The position numbers were made by a program, and so were the translations under genes. The notes under the pieces are model-generated. The model saw only the letters and a program-made list of their open reading frames with translations, did not search any database and had not been told where the DNA came from. From contig JADLBU010000050.1 of the NCBI GenBank assembly GCA_020847535.1, positions 46,333-110,332 of the forward strand: DNA of 64,000 bases, read 5' to 3'. How positions within the stretch are numbered: position 1 is the stretch's first letter; each line of letters opens with the position of its first letter. Below are positions 16,144 through 25,048 of the stretch, one piece after another. Source of the DNA: Phycisphaerales bacterium (lineage in GTDB: Bacteria; Planctomycetota; Phycisphaerae; Phycisphaerales; UBA1924).

Positions 16144-17529
16144 TCAGGCCCCGATCGCCTTCTCAGACTTGGCATCCCACGAGAAGACCTTGCTCTGGCG
16201 ATAGCTCTCGACGCCCATCTTGATCGCCACCATCACCGCGCACCCAAGCTCCACGTTGCAGTTGGGCTTGGCCTTGCCGCGGATCGCATCCAGCCAGTTG
16301 TTCTCGTGGTCCCGGCCGTCCTTGTCGCCCGGCGCGCTGATCGCAAAGCTCGCCGTCTTGTCGTTGGGCACCTCGCCCTTGATGACATCCCTGTTCACCG
16401 AGCGGAACTCCTGCTTCCACGTTCCCTGCTCGGTCGCCTTCCAGCCGTCGCCCGTCGGCTCGAGCTGGCCCTTCTGCCCGCGGATCATCTCCGGCACACC
16501 CACATCGTTCACCATCACGCTGGCCAGGAAGACCGAGTGCGTGTCGTAGTCCGCCGTCAGCAGCATGGTGTCGGCGATGTCGCGCTCGTTCCCGGGCGCG
16601 GGCTTCTCGATGTACTGCCCTCCACCCGACATCACCCGCCGCGGATACGCACCGTCCGGCCCGTGGATCGAGAGCAGGAGCGGGCACAGCCAGTGATACA
16701 TGAGGTCGGTCGCGACCCCGCCGTTGTACGCGTAAAACTTGCGGAAGCGGAAGAAGTGCTCCTCGTTGTACGGGATCTTCTCCGCGAGCCCATACTTGAA
16801 CCCAAGCCAGCGGTCCCAATCGATGTACCCGTCAGCCGTCGGCGCATTCTGCGGCCCCGCGCCCTTGTCGATGCCCCAGTTGAACTGCCCCTCGCGTGAG
16901 TTGCGGCAATACGAGCCCTGCGACCACACCACCGGACCGATCCGGCCCGCCTTGATCGCCTTGCCCGCCTCCCACCAGCGGTTCTCGCTGGTGCGCTGAG
17001 GGCCGACCTGCAGCACGCGGCCCGTCTTGCGCACCGCGTTGCGGCACTCGATCGCCTGCTCGATCGTGTGCGAGAGCGGCTTCTCGACGTACACATCCTT
17101 GCCCGCGTTCATCGCATCGATCGCGATCTTGGTGTGCCAGTGGTCCGGCGTCGAGATCATCACCGCGTTGACATCCTTGTTGTCCAGCACCTTCTCGTAC
17201 TCGATCACGCCGCTGGATTCGCTCCCGCCGATCATCCTTACGGCGTTGTTGAGCCGCTTGCGGTAGACATCGCACACCATCGTGATCTTGATGTTCTCCG
17301 CCGTGCTCTTCTTCACGAGGCTGTCGAGGTGTGCGGTGCCCATGCCGCCCGTCCCGATCATGCCGATGTTGATCCGGTCGATCGAGCCGGCGATCCGCGC
17401 CCAGCTCGCCGCCGGCATCGCCAGCATCGGGGAGGCCAGGGCCGCGGTCTTCAGGAACGTGCGCCGCGAGACGGGGAACATCGAGGTCGGACTCGAATTG
17501 GACTGGTTCTTGGGTTGGCTGTGGCTCAT
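16144..17529 (-). CDS. Tat-exported Gfo/Idh/MocA family oxidoreductase (second copy)
   Basis: A 461-residue protein starting at the ATG at 17529, which gives MSHSQPKNQ, then a twin-arginine signal VSRRTFLKTAALASPMLAM and the Rossmann strand INIGMIGTGGMGTAHLDSL. The conserved EKPL motif occurs in GKDVYVEKPLSHTIEQAIEC, and the C-terminal domain has YNGGVATDLMYHWLCPLLL. It is only distantly similar to the following family member, so the two probably act on different intermediates. A much longer in-frame extension upstream runs into the divergent transporter promoter region and is not supported. The divergent MFS gene starts 180 bases away. Confidence 0.9.
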   Translation of the reverse strand: MSHSQPKNQSNSSPTSMFPVSRRTFLKTAALASPMLAMPAASWARIAGSIDRINIGMIGTGGMGTAHLDSLVKKSTAENIKITMVCDVYRKRLNNAVRMIGGSESSGVIEYEKVLDNKDVNAVMISTPDHWHTKIAIDAMNAGKDVYVEKPLSHTIEQAIECRNAVRKTGRVLQVGPQRTSENRWWEAGKAIKAGRIGPVVWSQGSYCRNSREGQFNWGIDKGAGPQNAPTADGYIDWDRWLGFKYGLAEKIPYNEEHFFRFRKFYAYNGGVATDLMYHWLCPLLLSIHGPDGAYPRRVMSGGGQYIEKPAPGNERDIADTMLLTADYDTHSVFLASVMVNDVGVPEMIRGQKGQLEPTGDGWKATEQGTWKQEFRSVNRDVIKGEVPNDKTASFAISAPGDKDGRDHENNWLDAIRGKAKPNCNVELGCAVMVAIKMGVESYRQSKVFSWDAKSEKAIGA

Positions 17530-17709
17530 GGGAAAGGCTCCTCGGTCGGAACGGCCATCGTGACAACTCTTGGGTGAGTTTGCAACCGCGAATGAAGTCT
17601 GATTTTCCTCCTTCAGAAAGTCCCGGTTCCTCCCGTGCCGGGGTGTACACTCCCGCCCGTGGCGATCCCGAGCGATCCAGCCCAGGCAGGCCGTTCCAGG
17701 AAGCCCGGG

Positions 17710-18939
17710 ATGACCCGGACGCTCCTCCTGGTCAGCATCACCAGCCTCTTCAACGACATCAGCTCGGAGATGGTCTATCCGCTCCTGCCCTTCCTGGTTG
17801 TGGGCACGCTCGGAGGCTCGGCGACCATCCTGGGCGTCATAGAAGGCCTCGCCGAGTCCATCCCCGCCCTCCTCAAGGTCTATTCCGGACGCATCTCCGA
17901 TCGCATGGGCATGCGCAAACCACTGGTGGTCGGGGGATACTCGTGCTCCCTGGTCGGAAAGGCCCTGCTCGCTCTCGCCACCGGCTGGTGGCCCGTGCTC
18001 GCCGGACGCGTGGTCGATCGGCTGGGCAAGGGGATCCGAGCCGCCCCCCGGGATGCCCTGATCGCCGACACCACGCCCCCCGACCAGCGCGGCCACGCCT
18101 TCGGCTTCAACAAGATGATGGACACGGTCGGCGCGGCAATCGGTGTGCTCGCCGCCTACCTCCTGCTCAGCCGACTCCCCGCCGGTGAATCCACCGATTC
18201 CCCGGTCCGGCTGGCGCTCTGGCTGGCGGTCATTCCGGCGATCCTCTCGGTTGTCGTCCTGCTCTTCATCAGAGAGAAGAAGGCCGCCCGTGCCCCCAGC
18301 GCTCCGCGCCAGGGCATGCTCGCCGGCTGGCGATCCCTTCCGGGGCGGCTCCGCCTCTTCCTCCTGATCTCCCTGATCTTCGCGCTCGCCGGCTCATCCA
18401 ACCAGTTCCTGCTGCTGCGAGGCCAGCAGATGCTGACCGAGGATGGGCTCGGACCCGTGCAGGCCGCGGCGAGCGTCTGCCTTCTCTATCTCCTGTACAA
18501 CATCGTCTACGCGATCGCGTCGTACCCGCTGGGTCGCCTGAGCGATCGCATCGGCCGCAAACCGATCCTGATCGCCGGCTTTGTGATCTACGCAGGCATC
18601 TACGCCGCGTTCGCGATCAACCAGAGCCCGCTCTTGTGCTGGATCCTCTTCGGCCTCTACGGCCTCTTCCCGGCGCTCACGGAGGGCGTCGAGAAGGCGT
18701 TCGTCGCCGACCTCGCGCCAAAGCACCTGCGCGCCACGATGCTCGGCCTGCACGGCACGCTGCTCGCACTCGGTCTCTTCCCGGCCTCGCTCATCGGCGG
18801 TTTGCTGTGGGACCATGTCGCCCCGGCGGCGACCTTCTGGTTCGGCGCGGGCATGGGCCTGCTCGCTACGCTGGCGCTGGCGTTCATGCCATCAGCACCG
18901 CCAGTCACGCCGGCCGAGCCACCGACCGAGCACGGTTGA
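17710..18939 (+). CDS. MFS transporter
   Basis: A ~409-residue major facilitator with about 12 membrane helices. It begins MTRTLLLVSITSLFNDISSE followed by MVYPLLPFLVVGTLG, characteristic of a bacterial MFS subgroup with the ND/TDISSEM start. The loop 2-3 motif DRMGMRK is present, repeated in the second half as SDRIGRKP. The ATG at 17710 places helix 1 correctly; GTG codons at 17635 and 17659 would add a hydrophilic leader and lack a ribosome site. Substrate is unknown. Divergent arrangement with the oxidoreductase operon suggests a shared control region and perhaps import or export of the same compound. Confidence 0.85.
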   Translation: MTRTLLLVSITSLFNDISSEMVYPLLPFLVVGTLGGSATILGVIEGLAESIPALLKVYSGRISDRMGMRKPLVVGGYSCSLVGKALLALATGWWPVLAGRVVDRLGKGIRAAPRDALIADTTPPDQRGHAFGFNKMMDTVGAAIGVLAAYLLLSRLPAGESTDSPVRLALWLAVIPAILSVVVLLFIREKKAARAPSAPRQGMLAGWRSLPGRLRLFLLISLIFALAGSSNQFLLLRGQQMLTEDGLGPVQAAASVCLLYLLYNIVYAIASYPLGRLSDRIGRKPILIAGFVIYAGIYAAFAINQSPLLCWILFGLYGLFPALTEGVEKAFVADLAPKHLRATMLGLHGTLLALGLFPASLIGGLLWDHVAPAATFWFGAGMGLLATLALAFMPSAPPVTPAEPPTEHG

Positions 18940-18994
18940 TGCGCTTCCTTGGTCTTGCCCTACTGCCTGCCGCCGACTCCCTACTGCCTGATTC

Positions 18995-21787
18995 TCAGCA
19001 CCCCGCTTCAAACGCCACCACGAACGCCGAGAAATCTTCGATATCCACAAACCCCGACCCATCGAAGTCCGCATCATCCGTCCCCGCCTCGAACGCGAGC
19101 ACGAACGCTGAGTAGTCCTCGATGTCGGTGAACCCGCTCTTGTCGAAGTCCGATGGGCACTTGTTCACGAACACCCAGTAATCCGTCGCGCTCCCGTTGC
19201 CCGTCTCCTCGAACGCGACCAGCGTGATCTTCACGTACCCGTGATCGGTCAGGCTCGTGATCGTGCGGAAGTACTCGAAGCGGTCGTTCTTGGTGCACTG
19301 GTTGGTGATGTTCGAGGCCGCGAACGGATCGGCGCCGTCCGGCAGGTCACGGATCAGGTGCGCGCGGATCGCCGTGCGATCCTGGGCATCCATGAAGAAC
19401 ACGTGGCTGTTCCCCGTGATCTCGTCCGGCACGCGCAGCGTCACCGCAGGTCCGGTCCGATCGATGTAGACCGGCTGGCGGAACTCTCGGAAGAGCTTAT
19501 CATCACCCACATTGCGCTTGCGGAAGGCGATTACGGAGATGTAGTGGAGCCCCTCGGAGAGCCGGGTCGCATCGATCGCCTGCTTGTACACCCCGTTGGT
19601 GTTGCTGGTCCCGGCGAGCGGCTGGTTCTGGGTCAGGAACTGCTCATACCCCGGGGTCACGGCGTCGCTGTGGTCGAAATCGACGCCCGAGTTGCCGTTG
19701 AAGTCCCGGTACCCCTGGTCGATGCGGAAGACCGCGTTGTCATCGGCGTTGTTGTTATTCCCCGCCCCCGCATCCCCGTTGGTCGTCGTCAGCTCGATCT
19801 GGAACGAATTGGCGCTGATCACCGGGATCGCGTTGAGCCGCCGTGCCGCGAACGAAGTGATCGCCGGATCGTCCGCCGCGAGGCTCGACGACACGTTCGT
19901 CAGCACCAGCGTTCCCGACGGGACCGCCGGCCCGTACACCACGTACCCGCGGCCGTGCTCGGTCGATCCCTGCTTGTTCCGCGGGATCCGGATCGTGACC
20001 TTCTTGTTGGCATCGACCGTCAGCACATCGGAGATGTCGTTGTTGGGATCGACCACCGCGTCGGTCGCGTTCCCGGTCATCTCGATCAGCCGCGTCCCCG
20101 CCGGGAACGAGGTCGTCACCGTCCGCTGGTCGTATCCGGAGTCCCATCGGTCGTTGCACCCGACAAGCACATTCGACGAGTACTGCCCGCCGCCCTGGTT
20201 CTTGCGGCGCTCAAAGACGATGACATCGTTGAGCGATGGGTTGACGATGTCGGAGCTGTTGATGATGTTGAACTCGCCACGCGCGTAGAAGTTGTGAAGC
20301 TGCACGACCTTGCCGATGGTCGCATCCGGTGTCCCCTGCGGGAAACCCGCCTGCGCGGTCGGGTTCCACCCAAGCGCCGTCGAGACGCCCTGGCGAGGCC
20401 AGAATCCGCCGCCGCGCTGAATCCCGCGAGCGTTGTGATACACCTCCGCCGGCCCGCTGCGCATCAGCACGTACGCGTTCATCGCGTACCCCATCTGCCG
20501 CACCGTCGGGTTCGCCGGCGCTGAACCGCCATCGCCCACCGACCCGTTGTCGTGGCTGAAGACGTGGTTGACGCCGAACGTCCCGTTGTTGAAACCGTCA
20601 TCCCCGAGGTCAAAGTGCCCGTTGACGACGCTCTGCCACGACCCGAACCCGCCCCCATTGAGCAGGTTCCGCAACTCCCCCGAGCCCGAGATGTCCAGGC
20701 AGTCCCGATTCCCGAATCCATCCTTGCGGGCCATGTTGGCCCATGACCACCCGGCGCTCTCCACCGATTCGCCGAACGAGTACGGTGTCACGCGTCGCCC
20801 ATCGGGCGTCACGCGGCGCTGATAGAGCACCGAATCGATGAACGTATCCCAGAACCACGAGGGCACGTGCTTGATCGCATCCCAGCGGAACCCATCCACC
20901 TTGACATCGTCCACCATCCACTGCACGTACCGCATGAGCAGTCCGGTGGTGTTGTCCTTGTACGGATCCCCGGCGAGCGGATCCGAGGTGTTGTACGGGT
21001 AGAACGTGAAGTTGCTCACGCCCGGGTTGCGCGAAGTCCCAGGGTTGGGGACATCGACGCCCGGCAGCTGCTTGTCCGGATAGAAGCGGTAATTCCCCGT
21101 CGAGGGCTTGTTGTGGATCGTGCCCGCCGGGATGTTGTCGGGGTTCCCTTCCTCGACCGGGTGGCGGATGAACGTGTGATTGGTCTCCTGCGCGATGTCG
21201 ATCAGCGCGACCAGATCGCCGTTGTACAGGTGATAGTTGGGTCCGCCCGGATCCTCCGACTGCAGGTACCCGTTCCCGTTGCCCGCGTGGAAATCTCCCC
21301 AGTTGCTCGTCGGTGTCTTGTTCGTCGGCGGATTCCCCGGCGCCATCCAGAAGCCCGGGTATCCGCCCGCGGCCTGGAAGCTCGCGCTGGTCTGCCGCGA
21401 GGAATTGTGATTCAGAACCCCATCAACATAGATCAGGCCGTTGGCCTGGTGCAGCTCCCCGATCATCGCCCGCATGTACTGCTCGGTGCCGAACGCCGTC
21501 TGCGCGCCCGGCCGGCCCAGGTCGAAACGGTCCCACACGTCGTACCCCGTGCTCGCGCTCGAGTTGGCCTTCCCCGGCGGAGGCACCCACATCGCCGCGT
21601 ACCCGTTCAGATAGAAATCCGGGATGCGCCGTTCCATGTCTTGCCACCGGCATTCGAACCACTGCAAGATCACCGGGTTGTCATTGGCGATCACCGGCGG
21701 GCATGCGATGCCCGCGAGCAGCGCAAGCATCCCGGCCCGCGGCAGGTTCATTCGAACGAACAGTCTCACGCGCTGGCGATCGGTCAT
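18995..21787 (-). CDS. Secreted GH13 alpha-amylase with dockerin-like tail
   Basis: A 930-residue secreted enzyme that hydrolyses alpha-1,4-glucans. The ATG at 21787 gives a signal peptide (about residues 1-34, LALLAGIACPPVIA). All GH13 catalytic regions are present: VDGVLNH (about 121-127), VDGFRWDAIKH with nucleophile Asp303, SFGESVES with acid/base Glu340, and VFSHDN with His412 and Asp413. The middle has beta-sandwich regions. The C-terminus has two EF-hand-like units (DFDKSGFTDIEDYSAFVLAF and DFDGSGFVDIEDFSAFVVAF) ending in Glu-Ala-Gly-Cys, shared with the 48538-49611 protein. The tail may attach the enzyme to the surface. It is divergent from the alpha-glucosidase gene. Confidence 0.93.
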   Translation of the reverse strand: MTDRQRVRLFVRMNLPRAGMLALLAGIACPPVIANDNPVILQWFECRWQDMERRIPDFYLNGYAAMWVPPPGKANSSASTGYDVWDRFDLGRPGAQTAFGTEQYMRAMIGELHQANGLIYVDGVLNHNSSRQTSASFQAAGGYPGFWMAPGNPPTNKTPTSNWGDFHAGNGNGYLQSEDPGGPNYHLYNGDLVALIDIAQETNHTFIRHPVEEGNPDNIPAGTIHNKPSTGNYRFYPDKQLPGVDVPNPGTSRNPGVSNFTFYPYNTSDPLAGDPYKDNTTGLLMRYVQWMVDDVKVDGFRWDAIKHVPSWFWDTFIDSVLYQRRVTPDGRRVTPYSFGESVESAGWSWANMARKDGFGNRDCLDISGSGELRNLLNGGGFGSWQSVVNGHFDLGDDGFNNGTFGVNHVFSHDNGSVGDGGSAPANPTVRQMGYAMNAYVLMRSGPAEVYHNARGIQRGGGFWPRQGVSTALGWNPTAQAGFPQGTPDATIGKVVQLHNFYARGEFNIINSSDIVNPSLNDVIVFERRKNQGGGQYSSNVLVGCNDRWDSGYDQRTVTTSFPAGTRLIEMTGNATDAVVDPNNDISDVLTVDANKKVTIRIPRNKQGSTEHGRGYVVYGPAVPSGTLVLTNVSSSLAADDPAITSFAARRLNAIPVISANSFQIELTTTNGDAGAGNNNNADDNAVFRIDQGYRDFNGNSGVDFDHSDAVTPGYEQFLTQNQPLAGTSNTNGVYKQAIDATRLSEGLHYISVIAFRKRNVGDDKLFREFRQPVYIDRTGPAVTLRVPDEITGNSHVFFMDAQDRTAIRAHLIRDLPDGADPFAASNITNQCTKNDRFEYFRTITSLTDHGYVKITLVAFEETGNGSATDYWVFVNKCPSDFDKSGFTDIEDYSAFVLAFEAGTDDADFDGSGFVDIEDFSAFVVAFEAGC

Positions 21788-22071
21788 GGAAGCGGTTCCT
21801 GAGCAAGTGCCAAGAGTCGGCAACGGGATCCAAATGAACCAACAGGAAAAGGGTATCGCCCCGATTCCAGGCGCCGGGCCCATCGGCGGCAGTATCCCCC
21901 AAGTTGGCCCGCAAGAGAACCCTATTTACGCCCGGGATCGGCAAATGCCTGTCCCGGCACCGCAAACGTGCCCCGCAGGACCGGACAGCACCCGTCCCTG
22001 TCCTGCTATTCTCACGCTTCAATCGCCCTTTCCCGGCTGCTTTGGCCGGCCACTTTGCAGGATCAACGATC
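21788..22071. promoter_or_regulatory. Divergent control region of amylase and alpha-glucosidase genes
   Basis: This 284-base spacer separates two divergent starch-degradation genes and must contain both promoters. No clear -35/-10 pair or operator palindrome could be picked out by eye. Shared regulation is inferred from the arrangement only. Confidence 0.5.
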
Positions 22072-24417
22072 ATGATGCACCGCACACGTTCCCGGACGCT
22101 CCGACCACTCACCACAGGCATCTGCCTTCTCGCCGGGGGCATCCTGCCTTGGTCCGCGCTCGCCACGTCACCGTACTCCGAAGAAGCCCCCACGACTTCG
22201 GCCAGCGCTGCGATCGTCCCCGAGCCCATCGGCGATCGCATCATGCGATACCACGCCTCACCGGAAGCCAGGCTCGCCGCGTTCCCGAGCATGGCCCTGA
22301 AGGATCCGCGACCCGTCGTGGGCAACGCCTCCGCGATCGGCCTTAAGGCGGTCCCCCAGTTCGCAACCGCCAAGGGCCAGCACACCGCCCTCATCCCCAT
22401 CGAGGCCGGCACCAGCCTCTACGGCACCGGCGAGGTCACCGGCCCGCTCCTGCGCAACGGCCGCACCATCGAGTGCTGGAATTACGATGCCTACGGCTAC
22501 GACGACAGCCAAGCCAACCTTTACCAGTCCCACCCCTGGGTCCTGGGTGTCCGCGCCGATGGCACCGCCTTCGGCGTGCTCGCCGACACCACCTATCGCG
22601 TCTCGGTCAACATGAACAACGCCTACTCCTCGGGCGGCTCGTTCGTCTTCAGCTCATCCGGCCCCGAATTCCCCGTCATCGTCATCGACCGCAAGTCCCC
22701 CGAGCAGGTCGTGATGGCGCTTGCCGAACTCACCGGCACGATCGCACTCCCCCCCAAGTGGGCTCTGGGGTACCACCAGTGCCGCTACTCCTACTTCCCC
22801 GACTCCCGCGTGATGGAGATCGCCAAGGGCTTCCGTGACCGCAAGATCCCCTGCGATGTCATCTGGCACGACATCGACTACATGCACAAGTTCCTCTGCT
22901 TCACGTTCAGCAAGCAACACTTCCCCGATCCCAAGCGCCACAACGATGACCTCCACAAGATCGGATTCAAGACCGTCTGGATGATCGACCCCGGGATCGC
23001 CGCCGACAAGGACAAGTTCATCGACGGCCGCTACCCCGTGTACGAGTCCGGCAGCGCCGCCGATGTCTGGGTCAAGAAGTCTGACGGCACGGCCGACTAT
23101 CGCGGCGAGGTCTGGCCCGGCTGGTGCGTCTTCCCCGACTACACCCGCGAGGCGACCCGCACATGGTGGTCCGGCCTCTACAAGGACTGGATGGCGACCG
23201 GCATCGACGGCGTCTGGAACGACATGAACGAGCCGGCGGTCTTCAACACGCCCGACAAGTCCAAGACCATGCCCGAGGACAACAAGCATCGCCCCGATGC
23301 CGCGTTCGCCAACGCCAAGGGTGAGAACCCCGGTGACCACGCCCGCTGGCACAACGTCTACGGCCTGCTCATGGTCAAGGCGACCCGCGAGGGTGTGATG
23401 GCCGCCAACCCCGACAAGCGCCCCTTCGTTCTCTCTCGCGCCAGCTACATCGGCGGGCAGCAATACGGGGCCATGTGGACGGGTGACAACTCCGCCGACT
23501 GGTTCCACATGGAGTCCAGCGTGCCGATGGCGATCAACATGGGGCTCTCCGGCCAGCCATTCGCGGGGCCCGACATCGGCGGTTTCGCCGGCAACGGCCC
23601 GCAAGGCCAGGAAGGCAAGCTCTTCGCGCGCTGGATGGGCATTGGCGCCCTCCTCCCCTTCGCCCGCGCACACACCGCCACCGGCAACATCGACAAGGAG
23701 CCGTGGTCGTTCGGCCCTGAGGTCGAGGCGACCTGTCGCCAGGCGATCGAACGCCGCTATCGCCTGATGCCCTACATCTATTCACTCTTCCGCGATGCGA
23801 GCAAGACCGGCATGCCGGTCGCACGCCCGCTCTTCTTCGTCGATCCCAAGGATCCCGCGCTGCGTTCGGAGGATGATGCCTTCCTGCTCGGCGGCGACAT
23901 CATGGTCGCCTGCCAGATGATGCCCGATGGCTCGCGCATGTCGGTACTCCCCAAGGCCGCCGATGGTCGCCGGTGGCTGGGATTTGACTTCGGAGAGGGT
24001 CCCAACCCCGACCTGCCCGACATGTATCTGCGGCCCGGCGCGATCGTCCCGACGGGCCCGGTCATGCAGCACATCGATGAAACCCCGCTGAGCCCGCTGA
24101 CGCTCCTGATCGCCCTGGACAAGAACGGCAAGGCGATCGGCACTCTCTACGAGGATGCCGGAGATGGATACGGCTACATGAGCGGCGAGTTCCTGCTCAC
24201 GACCTACGCAGCAGTTCGCGAAGGAGACACCGTCACCATCAGCGTCCGAGCCACAGAGGGCCGCATGCCCCGCCCGAATCGCCCGGTGATCGTCAAGCTC
24301 CTGATCGATCCCGAGCCCTCAACGCCCGATGCCACCGTGCAGCACCGAGCCAAGGTCGCCACTATCACCACACTGGGCACGGATGGTCAGGCGATCATTC
24401 TGAAAGTTCAGCCCTAG
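22072..24417 (+). CDS. Exported GH31 alpha-glucosidase
   Basis: A 781-residue glycoside hydrolase family 31 enzyme that releases glucose from the non-reducing ends of alpha-glucans. The ATG at 22072 starts MMHRTRSRTLRPLTTGICLL, a signal peptide; an upstream in-frame GTG has no such logic. The nucleophile is Asp384 in WNDMNEPAVF and the acid/base is Asp472 in WTGDNSADW. The substrate-binding segment DVIWHDIDYM and the CQMMPDGSRMSVLPKAADGR region leading to the beta domain are typical. The C-terminal beta domain contains LYEDAGDGYGYMSGEF. Together with the divergent amylase it would finish starch breakdown. Export across the inner membrane is inferred from the signal peptide. Confidence 0.93.
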   Translation: MMHRTRSRTLRPLTTGICLLAGGILPWSALATSPYSEEAPTTSASAAIVPEPIGDRIMRYHASPEARLAAFPSMALKDPRPVVGNASAIGLKAVPQFATAKGQHTALIPIEAGTSLYGTGEVTGPLLRNGRTIECWNYDAYGYDDSQANLYQSHPWVLGVRADGTAFGVLADTTYRVSVNMNNAYSSGGSFVFSSSGPEFPVIVIDRKSPEQVVMALAELTGTIALPPKWALGYHQCRYSYFPDSRVMEIAKGFRDRKIPCDVIWHDIDYMHKFLCFTFSKQHFPDPKRHNDDLHKIGFKTVWMIDPGIAADKDKFIDGRYPVYESGSAADVWVKKSDGTADYRGEVWPGWCVFPDYTREATRTWWSGLYKDWMATGIDGVWNDMNEPAVFNTPDKSKTMPEDNKHRPDAAFANAKGENPGDHARWHNVYGLLMVKATREGVMAANPDKRPFVLSRASYIGGQQYGAMWTGDNSADWFHMESSVPMAINMGLSGQPFAGPDIGGFAGNGPQGQEGKLFARWMGIGALLPFARAHTATGNIDKEPWSFGPEVEATCRQAIERRYRLMPYIYSLFRDASKTGMPVARPLFFVDPKDPALRSEDDAFLLGGDIMVACQMMPDGSRMSVLPKAADGRRWLGFDFGEGPNPDLPDMYLRPGAIVPTGPVMQHIDETPLSPLTLLIALDKNGKAIGTLYEDAGDGYGYMSGEFLLTTYAAVREGDTVTISVRATEGRMPRPNRPVIVKLLIDPEPSTPDATVQHRAKVATITTLGTDGQAIILKVQP

Positions 24418-24442
24418 TGCCCAGTCCCCGACGCCCAGTGCC
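24417..24442. repeat. GGCACTGGGC-type intergenic repeat (reverse orientation)
   Basis: The sequence just after the alpha-glucosidase stop reads, in reverse complement, as GGCACTGGGCGTCGGGGACT plus GGGCAC, related to the 14-bp repeat at 491-525. Confidence 0.45.
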
Positions 24443-24447
24443 TTCGC

Positions 24448-24819
24448 TCAGGCTCTCAGCGTCGGATTGCTCGCCGCCGCCCGCGCCAATTCGATCAGCG
24501 CCCGGCGAGCATCTTCATTGGGATTCAGGAATCGAACCCCGGTGAGCATCTGGCGGATCGGGTGGTTGGCTTCATCGGCGACGATCCACATCACCTGCAC
24601 ATGGATAGCGATCGGCCCATCCAGCCCCTCGATCGTGAGCGGCATCTCCTCGGCGGGCCGTAGTCGGTCGAACTTGGTGCGGATCCTGGCGCCTGATGCG
24701 GAGATATCCAGGATCTGTCCCAGCGAGCATCCCACCCCATCACAGAGCACACGGCCGTGACGACGGCGATTGGCGCCGACATCGTCATGGGGTGAGGGTT
24801 GGCTGACGTGGAACGCCAT
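24448..24819 (-). CDS. PilZ-domain protein
   Basis: A 123-residue single-domain PilZ protein. The c-di-GMP binding signature is visible: RRRHGRV near the N-terminus (RxxxR) and LDISASGARI (D/NxSxxG), followed by the beta-barrel strands and IRQMLTGVRFLNP, typical of the last strand. No signal peptide or other domain. It is probably a cytoplasmic c-di-GMP receptor acting by protein contact, perhaps on secretion or surface traits, but no partner gene adjoins it. It converges with the alpha-glucosidase gene (30 bases apart). Confidence 0.88.
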   Translation of the reverse strand: MAFHVSQPSPHDDVGANRRRHGRVLCDGVGCSLGQILDISASGARIRTKFDRLRPAEEMPLTIEGLDGPIAIHVQVMWIVADEANHPIRQMLTGVRFLNPNEDARRALIELARAAASNPTLRA

Positions 24820-24974
24820 GCATTATCTTGATCGGTCGATGGGTCGCTGCTGTGGGGCTGGGACCGCGGGAATGGCCCCTTCGAGCGGGCGGGGCTCGGA
24901 GTCGGATGAATGGTGATATGTATGCGGGCGTGCCGAGCAGGTCGGATAACCGGAATGCCTGTGGAAACAAGGAT

Positions 24975-25024
24975 CGGCCCGGCCTCGCCCGTCCCTCGAC
25001 GAGGACGGAGACGAAGCCGGGCCG
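24975..25024 (-). terminator. Long hairpin downstream of the Gly-rich protein gene
   Basis: CGGCCCGGCCTC (24975-24986) pairs with GAAGCCGGGCCG (25013-25024) with one mismatch; the loop contains a second small CGTCC/GGACG stem. It lies 24 bases past the stop of the minus-strand gene and is followed on that strand by a short T-rich stretch. Confidence 0.7.
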
Positions 25025-25048
25025 GGTGTGGTTATCCCGGGGGAGAAC

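Noticed and set aside
17530..18096. Upstream extension of the second Gfo/Idh/MocA gene
   Set aside because: It runs antisense through the MFS gene start, lacks domain content, and the ATG at 17529 with a Tat signal is a much better start.
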